Source: Turbatrix aceti
Taxonomy: Eukaryota; Nematoda; Chromadorea; Rhabditida; Panagrolaimidae
Assembly: GCA_963969345.1 (NCBI GenBank)
Contig: OZ017769.1
Location: 1,612,001-1,676,000, forward strand
Length of the DNA: 64,000 nt
Direction of reading: 5' to 3'
The translations under genes and the position numbers were made by a program. The notes under the pieces were generated by a model. That model was given only the letters and a program-made list of their open reading frames with translations, was not told the origin of the DNA and made no database searches. Positions 1 through 11,326 of the stretch are shown here, in pieces. The stretch's first letter is position 1. Every line of letters begins with the position of its first letter.

Positions 1-40
1 GACAATTGTTTTTTCGGAGTTTTAACATTTCAAAAGTTGA

Positions 41-110
41 TATTATTTATTATTTATTATTATTATTATTATTATTCTTATTATCAATATAATTATTATT
101 ACACAAAAAA
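41..110. repeat. TTA/ATT-rich simple repeat
   Basis: Imprecise run of TTATTA/TTATTTA units at the left edge of the window. Nothing coding is seen between position 1 and the assembly gap at 193. Confidence 0.8.
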
Positions 111-192
111 CAATAAACATAACAGTCTAAAACTTGGAATTAGAAACGTGATTAACACTGCAATACTTCTAGAGATCTACTGTAAATAAAAA

Positions 193-392
193 NNNNNNNN
201 NNNNNNNNNNNNNNNNNNNNNNNNNNNNNNNNNNNNNNNNNNNNNNNNNNNNNNNNNNNNNNNNNNNNNNNNNNNNNNNNNNNNNNNNNNNNNNNNNNNN
301 NNNNNNNNNNNNNNNNNNNNNNNNNNNNNNNNNNNNNNNNNNNNNNNNNNNNNNNNNNNNNNNNNNNNNNNNNNNNNNNNNNNNNNNNNNNN
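193..392. other. Assembly gap (200 N)
   Basis: Exactly 200 undetermined bases. The first readable base after the gap is the start of a 1.3-kb repeat unit, so the gap probably reflects collapse or scaffolding across a repeat array that continues to the left. Confidence 0.99.
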
Positions 393-3300
393 CAAGGCTA
401 AAGGGGGGGCCCCCTACGGGGGCCCCAGGAAGGGAAAAGGAAGGAAGGGGAAGGCAAGGCAAGGCAAGGTAAAGGCATCAAGGAAGGAAGGATCAGAAGG
501 ATCGTAAAATCGAAAAGGATCGTCTATCGTTTTGTTGTTTATTTTCTTTTTGCCCGTTTTTCGTTTATCTTTTACCGGTCATAATTTTACCGATAGAAAA
601 TAATTATTTTTTGTTATTATCTTTTAGAATAACCGACGATTTTCATATTATCGAAATCAAATCAAATACATATAATCGTTTTTTGACCCGCTTTAAAAAT
701 ATTGGAATACATAAATATAATGGGGGCCCCTTCGGGGCCCCATGTAATTTGTTATACGCTTTTGTAAAATATAAGTAATAATGTTGCTTTTCAATATCGC
801 GCATCTTTCGCCATCGCCTAATAAATCCTCGCCCGCTGCAATCGCTTATTGACCCGTTTCAATGCATAAAACCAAACACAAAAAAATATTCAAAGAATAT
901 GTACTAACACTAACACTGGGGGCTAGGAAAAATAGCAATTCAACAAAAATCATAAAATTATGATACATAAATCAAAATAACAACAATCACTTGTTTTGCC
1001 ATCTTTCGCCATCACCCAATCGCCCACTGTCACCCCCGTTACGGTTCTCTCGACTGATGGCATGTGCGGCGCCGTCCGTCTCTGCACCCGCTGTCTGTTC
1101 CGCCCACTAACCAAGGATTTCATTTTCTGAGAGATCAAAAAATTGAATTATTCAAATTAATTTTTAAAATGTTGAAAAAATGTTTTTCATCTTCAGCAAA
1201 AAATGGCAATGCTATTGATATCACATTTGCCCCTACCCCAGTTACTGGCACAAATTATTTTTTTGTAAACCAAAAATTCAAATTTGTTCATGTTTGATTT
1301 TTGATTGTCAAATGACCCATCATTATGATTGCCTATTTCCGAGGAATTCAAAAATATTTTTTTCAACATTTTTAAAATTAATTTAACAGAATCGTTTTTT
1401 TGTCTTACGCAATCGCTATCGTCCTTGCGCTATCGCTCCTCGCTCGCTCGCTCACACTCACCCACTTGACCCTGCGCCGCGGCGCGCTCTCCCCTCCTCC
1501 CTCCATCGCGCTTTCGCCATTTTTGATGACAAAATTTTGACAATTATGATAAAGCGCGCATTATCTTTTTCAAATGAATGCCTCCGGACCTAATGGCCCG
1601 CCAAACCGTTTACAGCGTAAAATTTGGATTTTATCGAATATACATACCGTAAAATTAAAATTGTGTCTTTGCACAAACATCCTACTATTATAAGAGGTAA
1701 CAAGGCTAAAGGGGGGCCCCCTACGGGGGCCCCAGGAAGGGAAAAGGAAGGAAGGGGAAGGCAAGGCAAGGCAAGGTAAAGGTATCAAGGAAGGATCAGA
1801 AGGATCGTAAAATCGAAAAGGATCGTCTATCGTTTTGTTGTTTATTTTCTTTTTGCCCGTTTTTCGTTTATCTTTTGCCGATCATAATTTTACCGATAGA
1901 AAATAATTATTTTTTGTTATTATCTTTTAGAATAACCGACGATTTGCATATTATCGAAATCAAATCAAATACATATAATCGTTTTTTCACCCGCTTTAAA
2001 AATATTGGAATACATAAATATAATGGGGGCCCCTTCGGGGCCCCATGTAATTTGTTTTACGCTTTTGTAAAATATAAGTAATAATGTTGCTTTTCAATAT
2101 CGCGCATCTTTCGCCATCACCTAATAAATCCTCGCCCGCTGCAACCGCTTATTGACCCGTTTCAAAGCATAAAACCAAACACAAAAAAATATTCAAAGAA
2201 TATGTACTAACACTAACACTGGGGGCTAGGAAAAATAGCAATTCAACAAAAATCATAAAATTATGATACATAAATCAAAATTAATAACAACAATCACTTG
2301 TTTTGTCATCTTTCGCCATCACCCAATCGCCCACTGTCACCGCCGTTGCGGTTCTCTCGACTGATGGCATGTGCGGCGCCGTCCGTCTCTGCACCCGCTG
2401 TCTGGTCCGCCCCCACACCATGGATTTCATTTTCTGAGAGATCAAAAAATTGAATTATTCAAATTAATTTTTAAAATGTTGAAAAAATGTTTTTCATCTT
2501 CAGCAAAAAATGGCAATGCTATTGATATCACATTTGCCCCTACCGCCGTTACTGGCACAAATTATTTTTTTGTAAACCAAAAATTCAAATTTGTTCATTT
2601 TTGATTTTTGATTGTCAAATGACCCATCATTATGATTGCCTATTTCCGAGGAATTCAAAAATATTTTTTTCAACATTTTTAAAATTAATTTAACAGAATC
2701 ATTTTTTTGTCTTACGCAATCGTCCTTGCGCTATCGCTCGCTCGCTCACACTCACCCACTTGACCCTGCGCGCCGCCTCCTCCCTCTATAGCGCTTTCGC
2801 CATTTTTGATGACAAAATTTTGACAATTATGATAAAGCGCGCATTATCTTTTTCAAATGAATGCCTCCGGACCTAATGGTTTATGAGATCGTTGATAGCG
2901 TAAAATTTGGATTTTATCGAATATACATAACGTAAAATTAAAATTGTGTCCTTGCAGAAACACCTTACTATATAAAGAGGTAACAAGGCTAAAGGGGGGG
3001 CCCCCTACGGGGGCCCCAGGAAGGGAAAAGGAAGGAAGGGGAAGGCAAGGCAAGGCAAGGTAAAGGCATCAAGGAAGGATCAGAAGGATCGTAAAATCGA
3101 AAAGGATCGTCTATCGTTTTGTTGTTTCTTTTCTTTTTGCCCGTTTTTTGTTTATCTTTTGCCGATCATGATTTTACCGATAGAAAATAATTATTTTTTG
3201 TCATTATCTTTTAGAATAACCGACGATTTGCATATTATCAAAATCAAATCAAATACATATAATCGTTTTTTGACCCGCTTTCAAATATCGAATACATAAA

Positions 3301-4761
3301 TATAATGGGGGCCCCTTTGGGGCCCCATGTAATTTGTTTTACGCTTTTGTAAAATATAAGTAACAATGTTGCTTTTCAATATCGCGCATCTTTCGTTATC
3401 GCCTAATAAATCCTCGCCCGCTGCAACCGCTTATTGACCCGTTTCAAAGCATAAAACCAAACACAAAAAAATATTCAAAATACATGTATCTACTAACACT
3501 AACACTGGGGCCCAGGAAAAATAGCAATTTAACAAAAATCATAAAATTATGATACATAAATCAAAATTAATAACAACAATCACTTGTTTTGCCATCTTTC
3601 GCCATCACCCAATCGCCCACTGTCACCGCCGTTGCGGTTCTCTCGACTGATGGCATGTGCGGCGCCGTCCGCCTCTGCACCCGCTGTCTGTTCCGCCCAC
3701 TCACCATGGATTTCATTTTCTGAGAGATCAAAAAATTGAATTATTCAAATTAATTTATAAAATGTTGAAAAAATGTTTATCATACTCAGCAAAAAATGGC
3801 AATGCTATTGATATCACATTTGCCCCTACCCCAGTTACTGGCACAAATTATTTTTTTGTAAACCAAAAATTCAAATTTGTTCATGTTTGATTTTTGATTG
3901 TCAAATGACCCATCATTATGATTGCCTATTTCCGAGGAATTCAAAAATATTTTTTTCAACATTTTTAAAATTAATTTAACAGAATCATTATTTTGTCTTA
4001 CGCAACATAAAATTATGATACATGAATCAAAATTAATAACAACAATCACTTGTTTTGCCATCTTTCGCCATCACCCAATCGCCCACTGTCACCGCCGTTG
4101 CGGTTCTCTCGACTGATGGCATGTGCGCCGTCTCCCCCCCCTGCACCCGCTGTCTGTTCCGCCCACTCACCATGGATTTCATTTTCTGAGAGATCAAAAA
4201 ATTGAATTATTCAAATTAATTTTTAAAAAGTTGAAAAAATGTTTTTCATACTCAGCAAAAAATGGCAATGCTATTGATATCACATTTGCCCCTACCCCAG
4301 TTACTGGCACAAATTATTTTTTGCACAAATTATTTTTTTTAAACCAAAAATTCAAATTTGTTCATTTTTGATTTTTGATCGTCAAATGACCCATCATTAT
4401 GATTGCCTATTTCCAAGGAATTTAAAAATATTTTTTTCAACATTTTTAAAATTAATTTAACAGAATCATTTTTTTGTCTTACGTAATCGCAATCGTCTCC
4501 TCGCTCGCTCGCTCACACTCACCCACTTGACCCTGCGCCGCGGCGCGCTCTCCCCTCCTCCCTCCATCGCGCTTTCGCCATTTTTGATGACAAAATTTTG
4601 ACAATTATGATAAAGCGCGCATTATCTTTTTCAAATCAATGGCTCCGGACCTAATGGCCCGCCAAACCGTTTACAGCGTAAAATTTGGATTTTATCGAAT
4701 ATACATACCGTAAAATTAAAATTGTGTCTTTGTAAAAACACCTTACTATATAGAGAGGTAA
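393..4761 (+). repeat. Tandem array of a ~1.3-kb AT-rich repeat
   Basis: Three head-to-tail units begin with the same string (caaggctaaagg) at 393, 1701 and 2984. The first two are 1308 and 1283 bp. The third is 1778 bp because part of it is duplicated internally. The array ends at gaggtaa near 4761. Each unit contains a GC-rich hairpin with a TAC loop (406-426 in unit 1), a purine-rich AAGG tract, a second GGGGCCCC-ttc-GGGGCCCC hairpin (about 720-743 in unit 1), and a pair of AT-rich inverted arms (about 1150-1190 and 1345-1390). A 77-codon open frame recurs at 1064, 2371 and 3657, and in longer form (82 codons) at 4123. It looks fortuitous: it drifts, ends variably and has no recognisable domain. 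No transposase or reverse transcriptase is visible. A satellite or a tandemly inserted non-autonomous element are both possible. Confidence 0.9.
3543..4474 (+). repeat. Internal ~466-bp tandem duplication in repeat unit 3
   Basis: The stretch from about 3543 to 4008 is repeated from 4009 onward, both starting at ataaaattatgatacat. The second copy has small differences (a shortened GCGGCGCCG site, an extra TTTTTTGCACAAA insertion). This explains why the third unit is about 470 bp longer than the others. Confidence 0.8.
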
Positions 4762-4836
4762 TATGGGATGTTAAACAACAAACACCATAAAAAGATTCCT
4801 GCAACAAATAAAAGCGCTTTGTTTTGGGGTTAATTT

Positions 4837-7533
4837 TCAACTTAAAAAGCTCGGAGAAAAATATGCAGGTGAATCAATTTTTTCAGAATGTATTAATGGA
4901 GACAGGAACCTGGGCGACATGTAAACCGGCGATTGAAACACCGGCGTATAAATTAGAGGCGACATTGCCACAGGTGAGAGTACCTGCGGTGACCATGCCC
5001 CTGGAGTTAGTATGTACGGGGACATAAAAGTCGGCGACAGGATAGATGGCCCTAAAACTCTTGGAGAGAGAATAAATGGGGACATGACGGTTGGCGACAG
5101 GATTGATGGATTGAAGACACCAGGACTCAGGATGTAAGGTTGCATGACTAGGGGGGATAAAACCGTGGGAACGAACAGTAGAGGGTTGAGGATGGCAGGT
5201 GTCATGACGCGGGGGCTGAGAATTATGGGTCGAAATACATAAGGGCCTGAAAATGTATAATATTACAAATATTTATGTTTACGATCTGAAAAGATGAATC
5301 TCACTTAGAATATTTACGCCGGCGAGAGAAGGCGACAGCACCAAAGCGGAAAGTACAACTGGAGACAGGACTCTTGCGGTTGATGCCGCTTCGGGATTCA
5401 GAATGGACGACGACAGTAGCGTCGGTGATAACACCTGAATAGCTCGCTTTTTTCGTGCGTTTCTGCTCTTAGCAGCCAAAGCGTGTACTTCAGCCTCTAA
5501 AGCTTTGTCTACGCTTCCTTTTTTGGCATCCAACAGTTTTAGAAACGTTTCCATTCGCTCGGGATCCCCGTATGGTGATTCCGGACCGTAAACAAGCTTC
5601 ACCTGATCAGGAGTGAGCGTCGCGTATCCAATATCGTTGAGTTGCCTAAGTTGAGCTGCGGTGTAGCTCCTGGCCAGGTTTTCGAAAAGCTCGATGCGCT
5701 TCAACTCCGCTTCGCCACCAACTTGAAAGGCTTTTTCCTTTGTGAAGTACAGTGGCTCGCCTTTGTCGTTGACCATTTCTCGTTTGTACCGTTCGAAATT
5801 TTTCTTCTGGTACACATTGAGTTCAAGTGCCTTTTCTGCTGTCTCCAGCTGTTTATCAATATCTGCGACTTCCATGACAAAGTTGAGGATTTCATTTTTG
5901 TCTGCTTCGCCGAAATTTGATAACAGAGAGCCCATGGGGAGGATTTCGTTACCTGTGGCGTTAACATTGTTGAGCGACAATATGGAAGGTGAAAGAAAAT
6001 CGATAACGTCTTTTTGTTTTTTGGCCTTTGATTGATCTTCGAAATCCAAGCCCAAAAATCGGGGCGATCCAATTCGAAGCTCCTTTTTGTCAAAGTTTGT
6101 TGTGTTCTGCCCCATCAGACCCATTCCGAGTTTTATACCTTGCCGGAGAAAATTTGATAACTTCTTAAGCGGCATCTTCTGATGTGGCAATTCTTTCTTG
6201 GGGGACGGAAGAGAAAACATTTTCTTTATGTCCATGTTCCTTTTGTGCAGTCTTTTCAGTGCCGCAATACGATCTTGCATTCTGAATTTAAAAACCGTTT
6301 TATGCTAAACAAATAACAAAAAAAAAACACAAAAAAAAAACTTACAATGGTGTGAAAGTTTTATGCTTTCGTTGTAGGACAGTTTCGGTCAAAAACTTGG
6401 CAACCAACCCGACAGGTGATAATTTTGGTTTGGTCGCCAAGTTGTACGAACTTTTGTTTACTATTTTGGATGGTTTAAACATGGAACGCTTTAGTCTTAT
6501 GTTTTGCGTCCGCTTTTGTGATTTTCCTAATTTCAACGCTTCCGTCATTGTATTAGTTTTGTATTTTTTCAAACGACGTTTGGCTTGGCGTAGAGCGAGT
6601 GCGTTTTTTCTTTTCAATTTCCTGGCATTTAGTATGCGAAGCGAGAGCAAGTTAGAAACACACTCTGCGAGCTCGTACATCGTCGACGCCAGCTGGACGC
6701 ACTTTTCATGCCGTCTGGCAACAGTTTTGGGGAGTTGTAGGAGACTGAAATGAAAGTATGTTAGTTGAGCCTAATTAGCAATTTCATGTTTTAAATAAGT
6801 GTGTTTGTCAAATTGACACCATTGTTTCATAAATCAGGGCTAATTATGGGGTTTAATTTTTTCACCCAACTAAAGAAATTATTGGAGAAATTTTGTGCTT
6901 GTTTTTGACCAAAAAATTTTAATTTAGGGATACACGACGATTAAGAGATATATGATAATTTTCAAAAATGATATAAGAAACACAAATACATTAATTTAGA
7001 GATAATTTCAAAAAAATGAGATCAGAAACACAAATAACGCGATAAATTACGTAATATTTATTTCGGAACGAAAAAACTTCAAAGTTCAATCGGCCTTTTT
7101 CTAGAGATTTTGGCGTTGCCGTCGGTATAAAAAAAACAAAAGCAACTGAACAAAACGATGGCTCTTGTGAGATGACAAAAAAAAACATTGAAAGAACACA
7201 AAAAAATAAAATTAGATAATAATACGAAACAAGCATTTTTTTAGAAAACAGCATACGCAAACATAATTGTATTAGAAAAAGTGAATAATTTTAATATAGA
7301 TGCTTATCCTCAAGAAAAACTTACCGTTTATTGGCGAGCGCAGTCATGAGTCCGCACACAGCCTGCTCGCGCCATCGATTGTGAAGCTCCATCGACGCGT
7401 TTTGGTTGAGATCAATTCGGGTAACATTAAGGCTGTCATCGGCGACAATACGCACAGGCTGTTCATTGGGAATCCCTCCACCCGTAACCACTTTCCAAAT
7501 AAAAATCATTTGTACTATTAACATTAATATCAT
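4837..7533 (-). CDS. MLT-10-like moulting protein, paralogue A
   Basis: Four exons on the minus strand: 7533-7325, 6744-6346, 6281-5305 and 5246-4837, giving about 664 residues. All junctions are GT-AG and in frame, and they match paralogue B. A hydrophobic start (MILMLIVQMIFIWKVV) looks like a signal peptide. Exon 2 carries a CV..AEC.S motif typical of the N-terminal part. Residues ~205-480 form the conserved region with MGLMGQNT, LSPSILSLNN and MVNDKGEPLYFTKEKA. A basic site, ARKKR, ends at about residue 482. The rest is an L-S-P-x-x/I-L-N-P repeat domain. MLT-10 of C. elegans defines a nematode family (DUF644 plus proline-rich repeats) acting in the epidermis during moulting. The role here is inferred from that family. 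The 191 bp upstream resemble those of B. Confidence 0.85.
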
Positions 7534-7724
7534 TGTATGCTACATCCAACGACAACTTGTATCCTGCTTAGGAGGATCTGATATATGAATGCGTCATCTG
7601 ACCACCCTCGGTTGAGTCAAAGGATACCCTTGTCATGTATACTGTGAACTAGAAAAGTATACATTGTCTTTAGAGGAGAATGGGGCGAAACGAAGTTGCT
7701 GAGATCCGAAAAGCGAACCAGTTG
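7534..7724 (-). promoter_or_regulatory. Upstream block conserved with the B paralogue
   Basis: The 191 bp before the start codon align with 13708-13899 upstream of paralogue B. Shared landmarks are gttgtcgtt/gtcgtcgtt just before the ATG, an aactagaaa/gactagaaa stretch, gcgaaacga and a terminal aaccagttg. Similarity fades beyond it. It is either the end of the duplicated unit or a retained promoter. I recognise no specific factor site. Confidence 0.55.
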
Positions 7725-7806
7725 CGACGGCATAAGCTCCGCCCTATTTAATTATGTGCCTAATCTTACATTTGAGGAACGCCAAGTCAAAGTTCTAGCG
7801 CGCAGC

Positions 7807-8626
7807 ATGCGCAGCTTATGATTGTGCCATGCGTGCAAACTTTATCACACTCGTACAGGTTTACCTGTGAGTTTTGCTAAAAGTGATTATATGCAATCGA
7901 TTAAACACATTTTTAGCCGTGCAATGATCCTTTCATTTTTGTTTTTTAAACTAGGGTAGTGCCGTTAGAATCACACCATTCGCCATGATTGACAGGTACA
8001 CCTAACTTGGCACTGTGCGCAGCATTTTTTATTTGATGAGCGTCGCTTTCATATTCCCAGCCCTATCCCTCAGGACTCTATCGGCCATAGTGCGAGCAAA
8101 TTGGACGAGCGAAAGGTGTGATTCTGCCCTAGTTTATCGTTGCCGGTTCGTTTTCTGTTGTCGTGCGTCCTCTAACCGGCCCTGGCACTGCACAAATGTT
8201 GCTTTGAAGTTCCGACTGCTTCAAAATACGTAGTTCCAACAGTTTTGTACTTCTTTTCAACTGAATGAAGATGCGACGGACCATGCGCGCATTTTTGTAA
8301 GGGTTATAGTTATCAGCGGATTTCTCAAAGCAGATCACCGATATTGAAGCGGTTTTTTTGTAGATGTTCTTTACATTTTGGAGCATCTGTCTGCCAACTT
8401 TGAAAGAAAAATATTATCAACTTTTTTTATTATGATCATAATGGTAATCGAAAAAAGCGATTTTTGGATGCTCGTAACTCTGCTCGCAGAGCATAAAAAA
8501 CAAAACAGAAAATATCATTGTACGGCTAAAAATGTGTTTAATCGACTGTATAAAATCACTTTTAGCAAAACTCACAGGTAAACACGTACGAGCTTGATAA
8601 AATGACACAATCATGTGCTCCGCATG
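7807..8626. repeat. Foldback (inverted-repeat) element
   Basis: Arms of about 135-145 bp at 7807-7950 and 8492-8626 are reverse complements with scattered mismatches. Both contain tttacctgtgagttttgcta and a gattaaacacatttttagcc stretch. The ~540-bp spacer has no convincing gene. Non-autonomous foldback/MITE-like DNA is the likeliest reading. Confidence 0.75.
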
Positions 8627-9465
8627 AACAAAATTCAGTGGCCCCTCCCCTCCATTAACCGTTTTTAAATAAATTTTGTTTCTTCAAAATAATATCTGAA
8701 AAAAAAATTCTGAATTTAACATTGAATTGTTTCACGGGTATTAATTTTGTACACTATTATTTTTGCATTCCAAAAAATGGTGTCGGTGAAACTTGTGCTG
8801 AGAACCTATTGTTATCTTTACACGCATTTTTAAATGTGCATTGCAATCATGAAAATGTCTGCGCGAGCGAAAGAGCAATAACTATAATATTCGCTATAAT
8901 GCGACAAGTTTTTTTTCATTTTTAATCGTACAAAAATAAGTAGCTATCGTAAAAGCAAAAAAGTGGTGTAACGACAAATCAAACTTTCAAAGTAACAGAT
9001 CAAAACAACAAAAATGAATGAAAATAACACAGAAAAAAATTTATGTTTTGAAAAAGCATTTCAGCCAATGGCTTCCCGCAGTGATTTTATTAAATTCGTT
9101 TTTGAACACCGAAACAATTATCTTTGTCCTTGATGCCTTATCTTCTCAACCTTTTTCGCCATCATTTCCAGAGGAATTTCGTACCCAAATTCCGATAACA
9201 GTTAGGCTCATTGTAGGAATTTGGTGTTAACCATTGAGAAAGACAGTTATCATTGTTTGATCCACTAAACCGCAGGTAAAAGTCGATTCCGTCACGGATG
9301 TTCTCGATGTCATTTCTTTTGCCAGAAAAAATCCTTTCGACCATATTTTGCACTGATGACCTCAAATATTTAGGAAAAAAAATAAAAAATGAAATTAGGA
9401 TTCTGAATTTTTTGGTACACGATCGTTTGCTGAACGGTTGCATTGCTTTATTCCATTCTTCTTTC
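8627..9465. other. Intergenic DNA, mostly without recognisable content
   Basis: AT-rich DNA between the foldback element and the inverted 1.3-kb repeat. The only coding-like trace is the degenerate minus-strand segment at 9085-9443, listed separately. Confidence 0.5.
9085..9443 (-). pseudogene. Possible decayed coding fragment
   Basis: On the minus strand a frame ending at 9162 reads as plausible protein (MVERIFSGKRNDIENIR, then FYLRFSGSNNDNC and QWLTPNSYNEPNC). The reading then seems to continue in another frame (YEIPLEMMAKKVEKIRHQGQ) before stopping. The frame switch, short length and AT-rich start suggest a remnant rather than a gene. I do not recognise the family. Confidence 0.2.
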
Positions 9466-10740
9466 TTATAGTAGGATGTTTGTGCAAAGACACAATTTTA
9501 ATTTTACGGTATGTATATTCGATAAAATCCAAATTTTACGCTGATAACGGTTTGACGGGCCATTAGGTCCGGAGCCATTGATTTGAAAAAGATAATGCGC
9601 GCTTTATCATAATTGTCAAAATTGTCAATGGCGAAAGCGCGATGGAGGGAGGAGGGGAGAGCGAGCGGCGCAGGGTCAAGTGGGTGAGTGTGAGCGAGCG
9701 AGCGAGGAGACGATTGCGATTGCGTAAGACAAAAAAACGATTCTGTTAAATTAATTTTAAAAATGTTGAAAAAAATATTTTTGAATTCCTCGGAAATAGG
9801 CAATCATAATGATGGTCATTTGACAATCAAAAATCAAACATGAACAAATTTGAATTTTTGGTTTACAAAAAAATAATTTGTGCTAGATACTGGGGTAGGG
9901 GCAAATGTGATATCAATAGCATTGCCATTTTTTGCTGAAGATGAAAAACATTTTTTCAAAATTTTAAAAATTAATTTGAATAATTCAATTTTTTGATCTC
10001 AGAAAATGAAATCCATGGTTAGTGGGCGGACCAGACAGCGGGTGCAGAGTAGGACGGCGCCGCACATGCCATCAGTCGAGAGAACCGCAACGGCGGTGAC
10101 AGTGGGCGATTGGGTGATGGCGAAAGATGGCAAAACAAATGATTGTTGTTATTAATTTTGATTTGATTCGTGTATCATAATTTTATGATTTTTGTTAAAT
10201 TGCTATTTTTCCTGGGCCCCAGTGTTAGTACATATTCTTTGAATATTTTTTTGTGTTTGGTTTTATGCATTGAAACGGGTCAATAAGCGGTTGCAGCGGG
10301 CGAGGATTTATTAGGCGATGGCGAAAGATGCGCGATATTGAAAAGCAACATTATTACTTATATTTTACAAAAGCGTAAAACAAATTACATGGGGCCCCAA
10401 AGGGGCCCCCATTATATTTATGTATTCCAATATTTTTAAAGCGGGTCAAAAAACGATTATATGTATTTGATTTGATTTCGATAATATGCAAATCGTCGGT
10501 TATTCTAAAAGATAATAACAAAAAATAATTATTTTCTATCGGTAAAATTATGACCGGCAAAAGATAAACGAAAAACGGGCAAAAATAAAATAAATAAAAA
10601 AACGATAGACGATCCTTTTCGATTTTGCGATCCTTCTGATCCTTCATTGATGCCTTTACCTTGCCTTGCCTTGCCTTGCCTTCCCCTTCCTTCCCTTCCC
10701 CTTCCTGGGGCCCCCGGAGGGGGCCCCCCCTTTAGCCTTG
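9466..10740 (-). repeat. Inverted single copy of the ~1.3-kb repeat
   Basis: Reverse complement of one full unit of the 393-4761 array. It ends at 10740 with the complement of caaggctaaagg and starts near 9466 with the complement of catcctactata. Both GGGGCCCC hairpins and the AT-rich inverted arms are present. At about 1275 bp it defines the unit ends independently of the tandem array. Confidence 0.88.
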
Positions 10741-11326
10741 TAGATATTAAAACCGCGAACAAGCATGTTTGAACCTATAACCTCAATCAATATCGATGTG
10801 TATCATTTGCGGTATATTGAAGCAAAATTGTGTTGGGAGAAATTCAGCTTGTTGTGGTTTTTGTGCACACACGTACGGAAATAGACAAAAAAAATGGAGC
10901 ACTTTTACGCCGGTTTAGGTATAGTGTAACGAAAAAAACCCCCTTGAACTTTGGCAGTTAATGGACTGGAATTTCAGAAAAATGTTATGCAAACACGATG
11001 CTCGGCATTGTTGCCGCTACAACTGGGTTGACCTTTAAAGCACAGGGGAGAAAAATGTTCTCTTTACTTATTTCTTTTCGCACATGCACAAAACCGCTAC
11101 AAGCCTTTCAGTAACCCTTACAATAAAACTCCGTTTCGGTAAAACGCAAATGATGCGCATCAAGTCAAGGGTAATTGAGGTCAGAAAAGTTGCATGTGCT
11201 TTTGTTTCAGTGAGAGAAAAAAAGAAGCTCCCGCGCTTGTTGCGGGAATATTGTTCAAAAATAATATTAATACAATTTTTTAATTTTTTGTTTACGGTTT
11301 GTACAAAATTATTAAAGGTTTTTTAT
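10741..11326. other. Intergenic, 3' of paralogue B
   Basis: AT-rich, with no gene or RNA recognised. It presumably includes the 3' UTR of the minus-strand gene that ends at 11327. Confidence 0.5.

Noticed and set aside
1064..4371. Repeated 77-82-codon frames (starting MRRRPxLHPLS) in each 1.3-kb repeat unit as a gene family
   Set aside because: They recur only because the repeat recurs. No domain, signal peptide or consistent stop is present and the frame has an AT-rich, low-complexity second half.
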